This document shows positions 24,193-32,526 of a DNA stretch of 40,924 bases, piece by piece. This DNA is from an uncultured Bacilli bacterium (GTDB lineage: Bacteria; Bacillota_I; Bacilli_A; RF39; UBA660), in NCBI GenBank assembly GCA_910587065.1, contig CAJUMA010000014.1, positions 1 to 40,924 of the forward strand. The letters are read 5' to 3'. A model generated the notes under the pieces. The model did not search any database. It was not told the DNA's origin and worked only from the letters and a program-made list of their open reading frames with translations. Each line of letters opens with the position of its first letter. Positions within the stretch are counted from its first letter, which is position 1. Position numbers and translations under genes: made by a program.

Positions 24193-24762
24193 GTGATTAA
24201 AAGTTTTACTGGTCCAATGTTTTGTGATAAAAGTGCTTATTTGATTGAAATCTATAAGCGTATTTGGAATAAAAGTATTGTTGCGGCCTTTAAGCCTAAG
24301 GTAGATACCCGGGATGGCAATGCGATAAAATCGCGAAAATATCCAAATTTTGAAATCCCTTCATTATATGTTGATACTGTGGAAGATATTCAAAAAATAG
24401 TTCTTGAAAATGGTTATAAAACGGTTTTAATTGATGAAGCAGAATTTTTAACTGGAGAGGCATCCGTGTTGGTCGATATGTCAGTGATGTTAGGAGTAGA
24501 TTTTTATATAGCTGGTTTAAACATGACAAGCGAACAAGTCCCCTTTGGCTTAATGCCTGCTATTTTATCAGTATCAGATGAAATAACAATAATTCGCGGA
24601 TTTTGTGAGGATTGTAATAAGCCATCTGTGTATAGCTACTCACTTAATACTGAAAAGAAAGATGAAATATTAGTTGGAGATAATTATATATCTCTTTGCC
24701 ACGAGTGTTTAAAGAAGAGAGTATTAGAAAAAAAGCAAAAGACTTTAGGGAGGATTAAATGA
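24193..24762 (+). CDS. tdk: thymidine kinase (class II)
   Basis: 189 aa, phosphorylates thymidine to dTMP with ATP. P-loop is GPMFCDKS at 7-14, where most family members have GPMFSGKS, so the S-G pair is C-D here. Walker B is IDEAEF (usually DEAQF). The lid and zinc site are present: GFCEDC and LCHEC supply four cysteines. The Tyr-containing substrate loop near VYSYSLN is in the expected place. GTG 24193 follows GGAGG. It overlaps the next gene by 4 nt. The unusual P-loop could lower or change activity, but overall length and motifs fit. Confidence 0.85.
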   Translation: MIKSFTGPMFCDKSAYLIEIYKRIWNKSIVAAFKPKVDTRDGNAIKSRKYPNFEIPSLYVDTVEDIQKIVLENGYKTVLIDEAEFLTGEASVLVDMSVMLGVDFYIAGLNMTSEQVPFGLMPAILSVSDEITIIRGFCEDCNKPSVYSYSLNTEKKDEILVGDNYISLCHECLKKRVLEKKQKTLGRIK

Positions 24763-25328
24763 TTTATTTATTAAGACATGGGCTAGATAACGAAAAATAC
24801 ATTGGTGGTTGGAGTGATATACCCTTAACTAAAGAAGGTATATATCAAGTTGTTAATACAGCATCTAAAATAAAACAAAATAATAATATAAAAATAAAAA
24901 AAGTAATTGCCTCAAATGTTAGAAGAGCCATCCAAACTGCTGAAATTGTAACTCCTATAATTGGTGCAACTAATTTTGAGACAAGTGATATTTTAAAAGA
25001 ACAAAACAAAGGGCACTTAAATGGTATGGAAGAAATTGTTGCTGCTTCTTTATATCCTGAATACGCTAAAGATAAAGTTACTGTTGATACTGTTTATCCA
25101 GATGGCGAGTCTCTTAAAAACTTGTATCAGCGAATTAAAGATAATTTAGATTATTTTGCATCTTTAGAAGATGATACATTATTAGTAACACACAGGGGCA
25201 TTATCAATATGCTTTATTATATTTTAAATGATATTCCACTTGATATGAACAAAACACAATTTTCTGTCACACATGCATCATTACATACTTGTGATATAAA
25301 AAATAAACAAATAAGAAAGGTATTATAA
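24759..25328 (+). CDS. histidine phosphatase family protein
   Basis: 189 aa with the phosphoglycerate-mutase-like fold. The catalytic RHG is at residues 6-8 (LLRHGLDNE), and the second active-site histidine is in LVTHRGIIN. VRRAIQTAEI is the conserved arginine segment. Members hydrolyse many phosphate esters; in an operon with thymidine and thymidylate kinases a nucleotide-related substrate is a reasonable inference, not shown by sequence. ATG overlaps the tdk stop (ATGA), indicating coupling. Confidence 0.8.
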   Translation: MIYLLRHGLDNEKYIGGWSDIPLTKEGIYQVVNTASKIKQNNNIKIKKVIASNVRRAIQTAEIVTPIIGATNFETSDILKEQNKGHLNGMEEIVAASLYPEYAKDKVTVDTVYPDGESLKNLYQRIKDNLDYFASLEDDTLLVTHRGIINMLYYILNDIPLDMNKTQFSVTHASLHTCDIKNKQIRKVL

Positions 25329-25332
25329 TTAT

Positions 25333-26469
25333 ATGTTAAAAGTTGTTTTAACTGGAATTCCCAGTAGCGGAAAGACGTCTGTCATAAACTCAGTAGTAGA
25401 AAGGTTTTCTGAACAAGGATATCATGTGTTAGTTGTTCCTGAAACCGCAACTGAATTTATAAATTCAGGTATTGCTCCAGTCGGAGATAATGCACTAGAT
25501 CCTTTAGTTTTTCAAGAACTAGTTTTAAGAAAACAATTAAGTAAAGAAAGCTTATATGAATATGCAGCAATGCATATTGGAAATGACAAAACTATTATTC
25601 TTTTTGACAGAGGAACTCTGGACGGATATGCTTATGTTAAAGAAGAATGTATGGATAAAGTCCTAAAAGGAGCAGGGGTTAGAAAAAGAACTTTGCTTCT
25701 AAATTATGATGTTGTGTTATTTTTAGAAGGCAAAGAAGAATACTTTACAAAAGAAAATAATAAAGCAAGGTATGAAAAAAATGCTGAAGAGGCAGCAGAT
25801 TTACGAAAAAATCTCTTGAACTCTTACCTAGGACATGATAATCTAAGGGTGATACAACCTAGAGAAGAAATGGAAGATAAACAAGAAGAAGTAATTAATA
25901 TAATTGCAAACATGCTCGGAAAACCAACTCGTATAAGAGAACAAAAGAAATTTTTAGTAAGTGGTGTACTTGATGATGTTTTAAAGAACTATGTTGGCAA
26001 TGGACATGTTACTATTACTCAATCTTATTTAGGTAATACAGATGATTCTTTAGAGTATCGTATTAGAAAAATAGATCAAGGAAGTGATTCTTCTTATCAT
26101 TTAGCAGTTATAAAAAAGAAGGAAAACGGAAAACGTGAAATTCTAAAAGAGAAAATACTTGATGAAAAAGAATATGAAATATTACTTTCATCAAAATCAA
26201 GTGATACATTAACTGTCGAAAAAGAGCGATTTACATTTGTTTATGCAAATCAATATTATAAACTAGATATCTTTGATGATGGCTTAATGTTATTAGAAGT
26301 AAATCTTACAAAAGAAAATCCCGATTTAACACTACCAGAATTTGTAACGACAATAGAAGATGTCACTAATAATCCAAACTACACAAATATTAACATAGCA
26401 AGAAGAAAGAAGGAAGATTATGACAAAGGGAAAAATAATAGTTGTAGAGGGAACAGATTGCTCAGGTAA
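25333..26469 (+). CDS. P-loop kinase-like domain fused to a CYTH (triphosphate tunnel) domain
   Basis: 378 aa. Residues 1-195 are an AAA_28/NadR-like P-loop nucleotide-binding domain: GIPSSGKTS at 8-16, an ETATEFI segment and FDRGTLDGYAYV at 91-102. Residues about 203-358 match a CYTH domain: EQKKFLV (203-209), ITQSYL, YRIRK (242-246), VIKKK, LKEKILDEKEYE, KLDIF, LLEVNL, and IEDVTNNPNYTNINIAR at the end. CYTH proteins bind triphosphates or adenylate. P-loop/CYTH fusions are known in plants (TTM1/2) but with a different kinase. The real substrate is unknown; a nucleoside or polyphosphate role fits the operon. It overlaps the next gene by 50 nt. Confidence 0.75.
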   Translation: MLKVVLTGIPSSGKTSVINSVVERFSEQGYHVLVVPETATEFINSGIAPVGDNALDPLVFQELVLRKQLSKESLYEYAAMHIGNDKTIILFDRGTLDGYAYVKEECMDKVLKGAGVRKRTLLLNYDVVLFLEGKEEYFTKENNKARYEKNAEEAADLRKNLLNSYLGHDNLRVIQPREEMEDKQEEVINIIANMLGKPTRIREQKKFLVSGVLDDVLKNYVGNGHVTITQSYLGNTDDSLEYRIRKIDQGSDSSYHLAVIKKKENGKREILKEKILDEKEYEILLSSKSSDTLTVEKERFTFVYANQYYKLDIFDDGLMLLEVNLTKENPDLTLPEFVTTIEDVTNNPNYTNINIARRKKEDYDKGKNNSCRGNRLLR

Positions 26470-27250
26470 AAAAACTCAATCAGAAATGCTTGCCGAAAGA
26501 TTAACTAGTGAAGGAGAAAAATCATATTATTTTGGTTATCCAAATTATGAATCTCCAACTGGAGAAATAGTAGGGTTACCTTATTTAGGAAAGCCATGGA
26601 TAGCAAGAGAATTAATAAATCGTCATCGAATTGATACAATTTCGAAATTAAAAGAACTTTATATAGCAAGCCATAAAGATAAAGAATTTGATGAAAAATT
26701 AGTTAATAAAACAATAGATATACTTGCAGATGAATTAGGATGTGGGTGGTTTCCTGAAGGAGCGCCAAATGTTCCAGCTAAGATTGCAGGAGCTTATTAT
26801 GCTATTGACCGTGCTTATAATGCCCCAAAAGTTGAATCCCTCTTAGAAACGGGTAATGTTGTTATGGATAGGTATATCTATTCTAACATGGGACACCAAG
26901 GAGGAAAAATTAGAACATCAGAGGAAAGAGATGACTTCTATACTTGGAATGCTAAACTAGAGTTAGAAATGTTTAGTTTACCTGAAGATGATATAAGAAT
27001 GTTTCTCCATGTTCCAACTATTTATACGGTGATTATCAAAAAATCGCGAGATGAAGAACTTGATGAACATGAAAAAGATGAAAATCATTTAAGAAATGCT
27101 GAACTTGCTTATCTTGAATTAGCAAGTAAATATAATTTTGAGACAATAGAATGTTTAAAAAAACATTCTGACCCTATAGAATTAAGCGATGTTAAAACTA
27201 TAGATGAAATACATGAAGAAGTTTATAAGCGCGTAATTCGTAAATTATAA
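26420..27250 (+). CDS. tmk: thymidylate kinase-like protein
   Basis: 276 aa, longer than the usual 205-215 aa. P-loop EGTDCSGKKTQ near 10-20, a YPNYESPTGEIVG segment in the TMP-binding region, and DRYIYSNMGHQGGKI, which matches the DR(Y/F)xxSxxxxQG signature. An insertion at about 60-115 accounts for the extra length. It should convert dTMP to dTDP, the step after thymidine kinase in the same operon. ATG 26420 has AGGAAGA upstream and lies 50 nt inside the preceding gene. K instead of T at the end of the P-loop (GKK) is atypical. A paralogous deoxynucleotide kinase is an alternative. Confidence 0.75.
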   Translation: MTKGKIIVVEGTDCSGKKTQSEMLAERLTSEGEKSYYFGYPNYESPTGEIVGLPYLGKPWIARELINRHRIDTISKLKELYIASHKDKEFDEKLVNKTIDILADELGCGWFPEGAPNVPAKIAGAYYAIDRAYNAPKVESLLETGNVVMDRYIYSNMGHQGGKIRTSEERDDFYTWNAKLELEMFSLPEDDIRMFLHVPTIYTVIIKKSRDEELDEHEKDENHLRNAELAYLELASKYNFETIECLKKHSDPIELSDVKTIDEIHEEVYKRVIRKL

Positions 27251-27254
27251 TTAA

Positions 27255-27280
27255 GGTAATCTTCGGATTATCTTTTTTTT
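27255..27280 (+). terminator. terminator of the nucleotide operon
   Basis: Stem ggtaatc (27255-27261) with gattatc (27266-27272), TTCG tetraloop, then T8. Confidence 0.9.
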
Positions 27281-27350
27281 CTAAAAAAATGTTAAAGAAA
27301 TGTAGATACTATTGTAAAAAAAAGGACTTTATTTTATAATTATATTAGTG

Positions 27351-27390
27351 TATTATAGTCTAATGCTGTGCATTAGTGACGACTAATGTA
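27351..27390 (+). promoter_or_regulatory. overlapping palindromes before the secretion operon
   Basis: Ctaatgc (27360-27366) pairs with gcattag (27370-27376), and cattagt (27371-27377) pairs with actaatg (27382-27388). The middle arm is shared, so the three CTAATG/CATTAG half-sites are spaced 11-12 bp apart, one helical turn each. A TATTAT at 27351-27356 may be the -10 box. The arrangement fits an operator with several half-sites, or two competing RNA hairpins in the leader of the 13-kb operon. The regulator is not in this window. Confidence 0.55.
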
Positions 27391-27410
27391 CTTTCAAGGA
27401 GTGGAGCTAT

Positions 27411-29795
27411 ATGATTTTTCCAATGATTGGTGACTGGTTAATCGGGGCCTTAATGATAGTTTTCATAAGTGTTTTAGATACAGTTTGCTATGCCTTATTA
27501 ATAGTTTCTTATAATATATTTTATGCTGTTTCCCAAATAGATTTATTTGGTGGTGGTACAGCTGGTGCTACTTTATATGAAACAATATCTCAAAGAATAT
27601 ATATGGTACTATCAATTATAATGGTATTTATTTTTGCGTACCAACTTATCATGCTTATAATTGATCCTGATGGAAAAGGTAAAGGGGCGATGAGCCAAGT
27701 TGTCAAAGACACACTAATATCAATAGTTTTACTTATCGTTTTGCCACTTGTTTATAGATACATGGCAATGTTTCAGTTTCATGTTTTAGAAAATAATACA
27801 ATTGGTGCAATAATAACAGGAACAAATGGAGCTTCTTCTGGTGACCCGGGAAAAAATGTTGCAATAATGGTTTACCTCGCATTTTATCATCCTAAAGGAA
27901 CAGATTATAATACTTTCTTTGATGAAAATGGCAAAATAAAATCAAGTGCCGAAGAAGATTGTCTTGCCCAAACAGCTGCTGCTGATGGAGAAGAACATAC
28001 AAAAACTTGTAATTTATATGTTGAAGCAATAAGTGAATGGTCAGGAGATGGCGGATGGATTGCATCTCTTACTTGGAAAAGACAAAAACTTAGAAACTGG
28101 GTATTTGATACGATGGATTATTATCCATTACTCTCATCAATTGCTGGACTAGCAGTAGCCTATGTCTTCTTCATATACGCGATAGATATTGGAACCCGAG
28201 CTGTTAAACTAGGTGTCTTACAACTTATTTCACCAATACCAGTAATCTTAAGAATATTTCCTCAAACTAAGAAAAGTTTTGACACTTGGTTTGATCATAT
28301 GAAAAAAACATATTTAGAATTGTTTGTTCGTGTTGCTGTAATATTCTTTGCTCTCGAAGTTATTAAAATGGTGCCAACATTTATTGCAGTTATATTTCAA
28401 TCACAAGATAGTAGTACAGCTGGTTTATTAACAAAATCTTTTGCAACTGTAATATTGATTTTAGGTATCTTAAAATTTGGACAAGATGCTCCAACTTTAT
28501 TTAAAGAATTATTCTCGGTTGGTGGCAACTTACTCCAAGGTATGAACTTAAAAGTGCCATTTAGCCCTAATCCTGCAACAGCCTTGAAAAAAGGAGTTAC
28601 AAGTAGGCTTGAAGATAATAAAGCATTTATGTGGGGGGCTTCTAAAGCATCCGCTGGTTATGGTGGCTTTAGAAGTAGATTTGGAAGTCAATACGAAAAA
28701 AATAAATATGCTGCAACTGATGCTACTGGCAATGAACATAAGTTGAGAAGTGCATATTCTGCTTTAGGTTCGGGTGTACGTGGACTTGTAACAGGACTTG
28801 GGACTTCAAATAAATTAGAACATTTTGATGCTAAAAATCTTCGTCAAGGAACTGTGGCTGGTGCAGATGCTGCTAACAAACAATTCAATGAAAGTTCTAA
28901 ACTTCAAGCATATGCAACTAATAAACAAAATTACTTGAATGATTTGTACGATACAGGAAGCGAAAATGCAAGATTTATTCATGAAGTTAGAAGTGATTAC
29001 CATGATGCAAATAGAATGGCTAGAAGAATTGAAAGAGATGAAAGAAAAGAAGAAAGAGATTACGAAAGAGAACAATATCGTAATCGCTTAAGTGGAGATT
29101 ATTCGGCTACACAAGCAACAGCACAATCATTAGCTGGTATTCTTGATGGCTTAACTGGGGTTAAAGCAAATACTAAAGATAAAACGAAAAGTATAACAAA
29201 GAAAATTGATGACTTACAGCAAACATTAAATACTATGTCTCAAACAACTGATCCAGGGGCATTTACCGAAAGAGAACCAGTACAAGGTACAATGTCAATG
29301 GGTGAATATAACAGAGCTATGGAGGATTACTGGAAGAGAAAGAAAATTTATGATGAAAAAGTTAGTAAATATTCAGAATACAAAGCTCTTAAAGATAACT
29401 TAGATGCAGCAAAAGCTGAAAGAAATGACATTATAGCTAAAGAATTAAGCTATGATGCATCATCTAAGTTTGCTACTAATGCTTTAGACGATGTTCTTGA
29501 TAAATTAAAGAAGGCTCCATCTGGTGCTGTGCCTGATGCTACAAATATCTTAGCAAGTGTTCAAGATTTAAGATTTAAAGCTGAACTTGGTCACTTATCT
29601 GGTGCTGACATTAAGGAATTAAATTCTGTCATTGATAAGTTAACTAATGCTAAAGTTTACGCAGCTGCTCTTAGTGAACAAGAAAAGAATAAAACGAAGA
29701 ATTTTAACGCCTCAAGTGGCGGCTCTAGCGGTGGAAGTGGCGGAAACGGCTCTAATTCTTCCGGTGGTGGAAGTGCCTCGTCAGGCAGTAAATAA
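27411..29795 (+). CDS. VirB6/TrbL-like membrane channel protein of the type IV secretion system
   Basis: 794 aa. Hydrophobic segments lie at about 9-40, 64-85, 100-121, 242-266, 304-333 and 343-363, with a soluble loop at about 130-240 between them. After residue 380 comes a long soluble, charged, coiled region and a Gly/Ser-rich tail (SSGGSSGGSGGNG). The architecture matches polytopic VirB6/TrbL proteins of Gram-positive conjugation systems, which form the inner membrane channel. AAGGAG precedes the ATG at 27411. It heads a ten-gene plus-strand operon with PrgI-like, VirB4 and other secretion proteins, which supports the call more than sequence motifs do. Confidence 0.75.
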   Translation: MIFPMIGDWLIGALMIVFISVLDTVCYALLIVSYNIFYAVSQIDLFGGGTAGATLYETISQRIYMVLSIIMVFIFAYQLIMLIIDPDGKGKGAMSQVVKDTLISIVLLIVLPLVYRYMAMFQFHVLENNTIGAIITGTNGASSGDPGKNVAIMVYLAFYHPKGTDYNTFFDENGKIKSSAEEDCLAQTAAADGEEHTKTCNLYVEAISEWSGDGGWIASLTWKRQKLRNWVFDTMDYYPLLSSIAGLAVAYVFFIYAIDIGTRAVKLGVLQLISPIPVILRIFPQTKKSFDTWFDHMKKTYLELFVRVAVIFFALEVIKMVPTFIAVIFQSQDSSTAGLLTKSFATVILILGILKFGQDAPTLFKELFSVGGNLLQGMNLKVPFSPNPATALKKGVTSRLEDNKAFMWGASKASAGYGGFRSRFGSQYEKNKYAATDATGNEHKLRSAYSALGSGVRGLVTGLGTSNKLEHFDAKNLRQGTVAGADAANKQFNESSKLQAYATNKQNYLNDLYDTGSENARFIHEVRSDYHDANRMARRIERDERKEERDYEREQYRNRLSGDYSATQATAQSLAGILDGLTGVKANTKDKTKSITKKIDDLQQTLNTMSQTTDPGAFTEREPVQGTMSMGEYNRAMEDYWKRKKIYDEKVSKYSEYKALKDNLDAAKAERNDIIAKELSYDASSKFATNALDDVLDKLKKAPSGAVPDATNILASVQDLRFKAELGHLSGADIKELNSVIDKLTNAKVYAAALSEQEKNKTKNFNASSGGSSGGSGGNGSNSSGGGSASSGSK

Positions 29796-29828
29796 AATGT
29801 TTAAAAGAAATAAAAAGGAGGAATTAAT

Positions 29829-30155
29829 ATGAATCAATATTTGATTCCGGCTAACTCAAAAAGATCAATGTTGATACTTGGTTTGTTTACACCAGTTGAT
29901 ATGATCATAGTTGCTATTGGAGGGACTATAACATTAGCTCTTCTAATGGTAATAAATGCTGAAACATTACAAGATATTGGTATTATACTAACGCCACTTT
30001 TAATAAGTGCAGCGATGGTATCTCCTGTACCAAATCATCGAAATGTTTGGAACTTAACAGCTAATATTTATGGTTACTTTAGCAAAAGAAGAACATATTA
30101 CTGGAAAGGATGGTGCATGACTCATGTCGAAGAAGAACAAACAATCGAAAAGTGA
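29829..30155 (+). CDS. PrgI/VirB3-like membrane protein
   Basis: 108 aa with two membrane segments (TPVDMIIVAIGGTITLALLM and IGIILTPLLISAAMVSPVP), then the motif NHRNVWNLTANIYGYFSKRRTYYW, which is the conserved C-terminal part of PrgI-family proteins. These small VirB3-like proteins join the secretion machine at the membrane and normally precede VirB4, as here. AAGGAGGAAT is upstream of the ATG. It overlaps the next gene by 32 nt. Confidence 0.8.
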   Translation: MNQYLIPANSKRSMLILGLFTPVDMIIVAIGGTITLALLMVINAETLQDIGIILTPLLISAAMVSPVPNHRNVWNLTANIYGYFSKRRTYYWKGWCMTHVEEEQTIEK

Positions 30156-30720
30156 TAATAGCAAATATACAGAAGATTGGTTACCTATTAAAAGCATTCA
30201 AGGTGGATATATAACAGTTCCAGGTGGACTTTTAGAAGGAGACCAAATTGTTACAGGAGTAAGAATTGAACCCAAAAATATCTTTATCACTGATTCTGAA
30301 ACTCAAGATTTAACTATAACAGCTTTAAGAAATTTTTATAATACAATGGATTATGAATTTTGGCTTATTTGCTGTGATAGACCAGTTGATATAAATCTTT
30401 ATCGTTCAGAACTTGAAATTAAGTTTAACGAAGAACAAACTCCTCAAAAAAGAAAACTTATTTTACAAGATTTAAAAAAGATAGATATGTTTATCGGACC
30501 AGAGATAAATGCTGTAGATACAGAATATTATCTTTTATTTAAAGATAATGCAAAAGAAAGAGAAAGAATTCAAAAGAGAATCCATAATATCATTGGCGGA
30601 TTTGCCTCCGCTGGCTTAAATGCAAGACAACTAACAGATGAAGATGTTAGGGTATTATTAGATAGTTTCTTTAATGATTCAAAAAAAGTAGAGTTTGGGA
30701 CGGTGATGACTGATGTCTAA
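30124..30720 (+). CDS. TrsD-like type IV secretion protein (VirB4 N-domain-like)
   Basis: 198 aa, soluble, with WLPIKSIQGGYITVPGG near the start and a mixed alpha/beta body (FWLICCDRPVDINLYRSELE). In staphylococcal and lactococcal conjugation operons a roughly 220-aa TrsD/TraD protein sits directly before the VirB4-type TrsE; size, order and overlaps (32 nt before, 8 nt after) match that. It resembles the N-terminal domain of larger VirB4 proteins, so a split VirB4 is another way to see it. No Walker motif. Role: likely docking or regulation of VirB4. Confidence 0.65.
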   Translation: MSKKNKQSKSDNSKYTEDWLPIKSIQGGYITVPGGLLEGDQIVTGVRIEPKNIFITDSETQDLTITALRNFYNTMDYEFWLICCDRPVDINLYRSELEIKFNEEQTPQKRKLILQDLKKIDMFIGPEINAVDTEYYLLFKDNAKERERIQKRIHNIIGGFASAGLNARQLTDEDVRVLLDSFFNDSKKVEFGTVMTDV

Positions 30721-32506
30721 GATAACTGCAAAATCAGAGATTGCTCCAAAAGGACTTAATTTTAAAATTAATGAATTTATGATAAGTGATAAATATGCAA
30801 CGATACTTACCGTGCTTGAATATCCTAATGCTATTGGTTATGGATTTTTAAGTAATATCACAAATATTCCTGGAGCAAAGGTTGTAGTAAAACACATTCC
30901 AATCGCGTTTTCTACAATGACAAAAACAATTAATAAAGAAATTGCCGAATTAAAAGAAGCATATCAAAAAGAAAATGACCACACTTTAAAGGAAAGAATA
31001 AGAATAGATTATGAAACTATGGAATCTTTCGTTAATATGTTAGCTGCCACTCAATCAAAAATATTTGATTTTCAATTACATATCATGATTACTGCCGATA
31101 CCAAAGATGAACTTGATGCAAGAAAGTTACAAGTAAAGAATTTCTTAACATCATTAAGTATGCGTGCAATTCCAATGATGTTTGAACAAGAAAAAATTCT
31201 AAAGAGTATGTTACCAATCTTTCCAAAACAAGACGTGGAAGATCGTATCGGAATACCAATTCCAGCACCAACTATAGCGGCTATGTATCCATTTGTTTTT
31301 GATAGTATAAAAGACCCAGGTCTATCAACTCTTTTTGGTGTTGATAACTCAGGCGGAGTAATATTATTTAATCAGTTCTTATATCAAATAAGAAAAGAAC
31401 ATAACAGAAATAATGCAAACATGATTATTCTAGGAACTTCTGGGTCAGGTAAATCAACAGCAGCTAAGTTACAACTTCGAAATCATATTCGTAATGGCTA
31501 CCAAATTGTTGCTATTGATCCTGAAGGTGAACTTGAGCATCTATGTAAAGCAAATGGCGGAGTTAATGTTGATTTAGGTAAAGGTGGGTCATTTGGTCTT
31601 ATCAATCCTCTTGAAGTAATAGTTGATTCTGATGAAGAAGAATTATCACAAGGATTAGGCTATACAGTATTAACAAGAGCACTTCAATCAATTAAGGCTT
31701 TCATGAAATATTATTCTCCAGCCATTGAAGAAGATGTTTTAGCAATGTTTTCTGAAATAGTTCAAGAAACTTATAAACGTTTTGGAATTGATTTTGATAC
31801 AAACTTTGCTAATTTTACTCCAGAAAGTTATCCAACTTTTGATGATGTTTATACAACAATTAAAGGGAAACTACTTTCAATGCCAGAAGCTACTCGTGAA
31901 AGAGATGTTATGGAACGCCTTGAGTTACGTGTAAGACCATTTGTTAATGAATTAAGATATTACTTTAATGGACATACAACAGTTAAAACAGACACAGACT
32001 TTATTGTATTTAACATAAAAGAAGTAATGAACAGTGATGCAAATATTCGTAATGCCTTATTTTTTAATATCTTAAAATATGCATGGGGTTTATGTTTAGA
32101 TAAATCAGTTAACACAGTTATGATGGTTGACGAAGCTCATATTTTATTAGCTGGTAACAATGAGTTAGGAGCAGAATATTTAGCACAAATGCAAAGACGT
32201 GCAAGAAAATACAATACTGGAACAATAATTATTACCCAACAACCTACAGACTTTGCTGATGAACGAGTAATAATGCATGGTAAAGCAATATTCGATAATG
32301 CTTCTTACTATTTAGTTATGGGTCTACGTAAACAAGCGGTTGAAGACTTAGCTAAACTAGTTGATTTAAATGAATCTGAAAAAGAAGCTATTAAACAATA
32401 TACGCAAGGACAAGCTTTATTCATCTGCGGTTCTCGCCGTATGAATATTAATGTTATTCTTACTCAAGATGAATTAGATTCATTTGGTTCAGCGGGAGGA
32501 TTATAG
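30713..32506 (+). CDS. VirB4-family secretion ATPase
   Basis: 597 aa. Walker A GTSGSGKS at 241-248 and Walker B MMVDEAHILL with D473-E474. RRARKYNTGTIIITQQ is the conserved motif after Walker B, and YYLVMGLRKQAV lies in the last third. VirB4 is the energy source of type IV secretion, acting as a cytoplasmic hexamer at the inner membrane. Upstream residues 1-230 are the usual N-terminal region, without membrane segments. ATG 30713 overlaps the TrsD-like gene by 8 nt. Its intact motifs suggest the machine is functional. Confidence 0.92.
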   Translation: MSKITAKSEIAPKGLNFKINEFMISDKYATILTVLEYPNAIGYGFLSNITNIPGAKVVVKHIPIAFSTMTKTINKEIAELKEAYQKENDHTLKERIRIDYETMESFVNMLAATQSKIFDFQLHIMITADTKDELDARKLQVKNFLTSLSMRAIPMMFEQEKILKSMLPIFPKQDVEDRIGIPIPAPTIAAMYPFVFDSIKDPGLSTLFGVDNSGGVILFNQFLYQIRKEHNRNNANMIILGTSGSGKSTAAKLQLRNHIRNGYQIVAIDPEGELEHLCKANGGVNVDLGKGGSFGLINPLEVIVDSDEEELSQGLGYTVLTRALQSIKAFMKYYSPAIEEDVLAMFSEIVQETYKRFGIDFDTNFANFTPESYPTFDDVYTTIKGKLLSMPEATRERDVMERLELRVRPFVNELRYYFNGHTTVKTDTDFIVFNIKEVMNSDANIRNALFFNILKYAWGLCLDKSVNTVMMVDEAHILLAGNNELGAEYLAQMQRRARKYNTGTIIITQQPTDFADERVIMHGKAIFDNASYYLVMGLRKQAVEDLAKLVDLNESEKEAIKQYTQGQALFICGSRRMNINVILTQDELDSFGSAGGL

Positions 32507-32526
32507 TATTAGGTGGTGATTAGTGA

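Noticed and set aside
29647..29832. 61-aa frame overlapping the end of the VirB6-like gene
   Set aside because: It is out of frame with the Gly/Ser tail, has biased composition and no ribosome site.
30124..32506. A VirB4 gene broken into two by a frameshift
   Set aside because: Both parts have their own start and a separate small TrsD-like gene before VirB4 is a known arrangement in Gram-positive conjugation operons.
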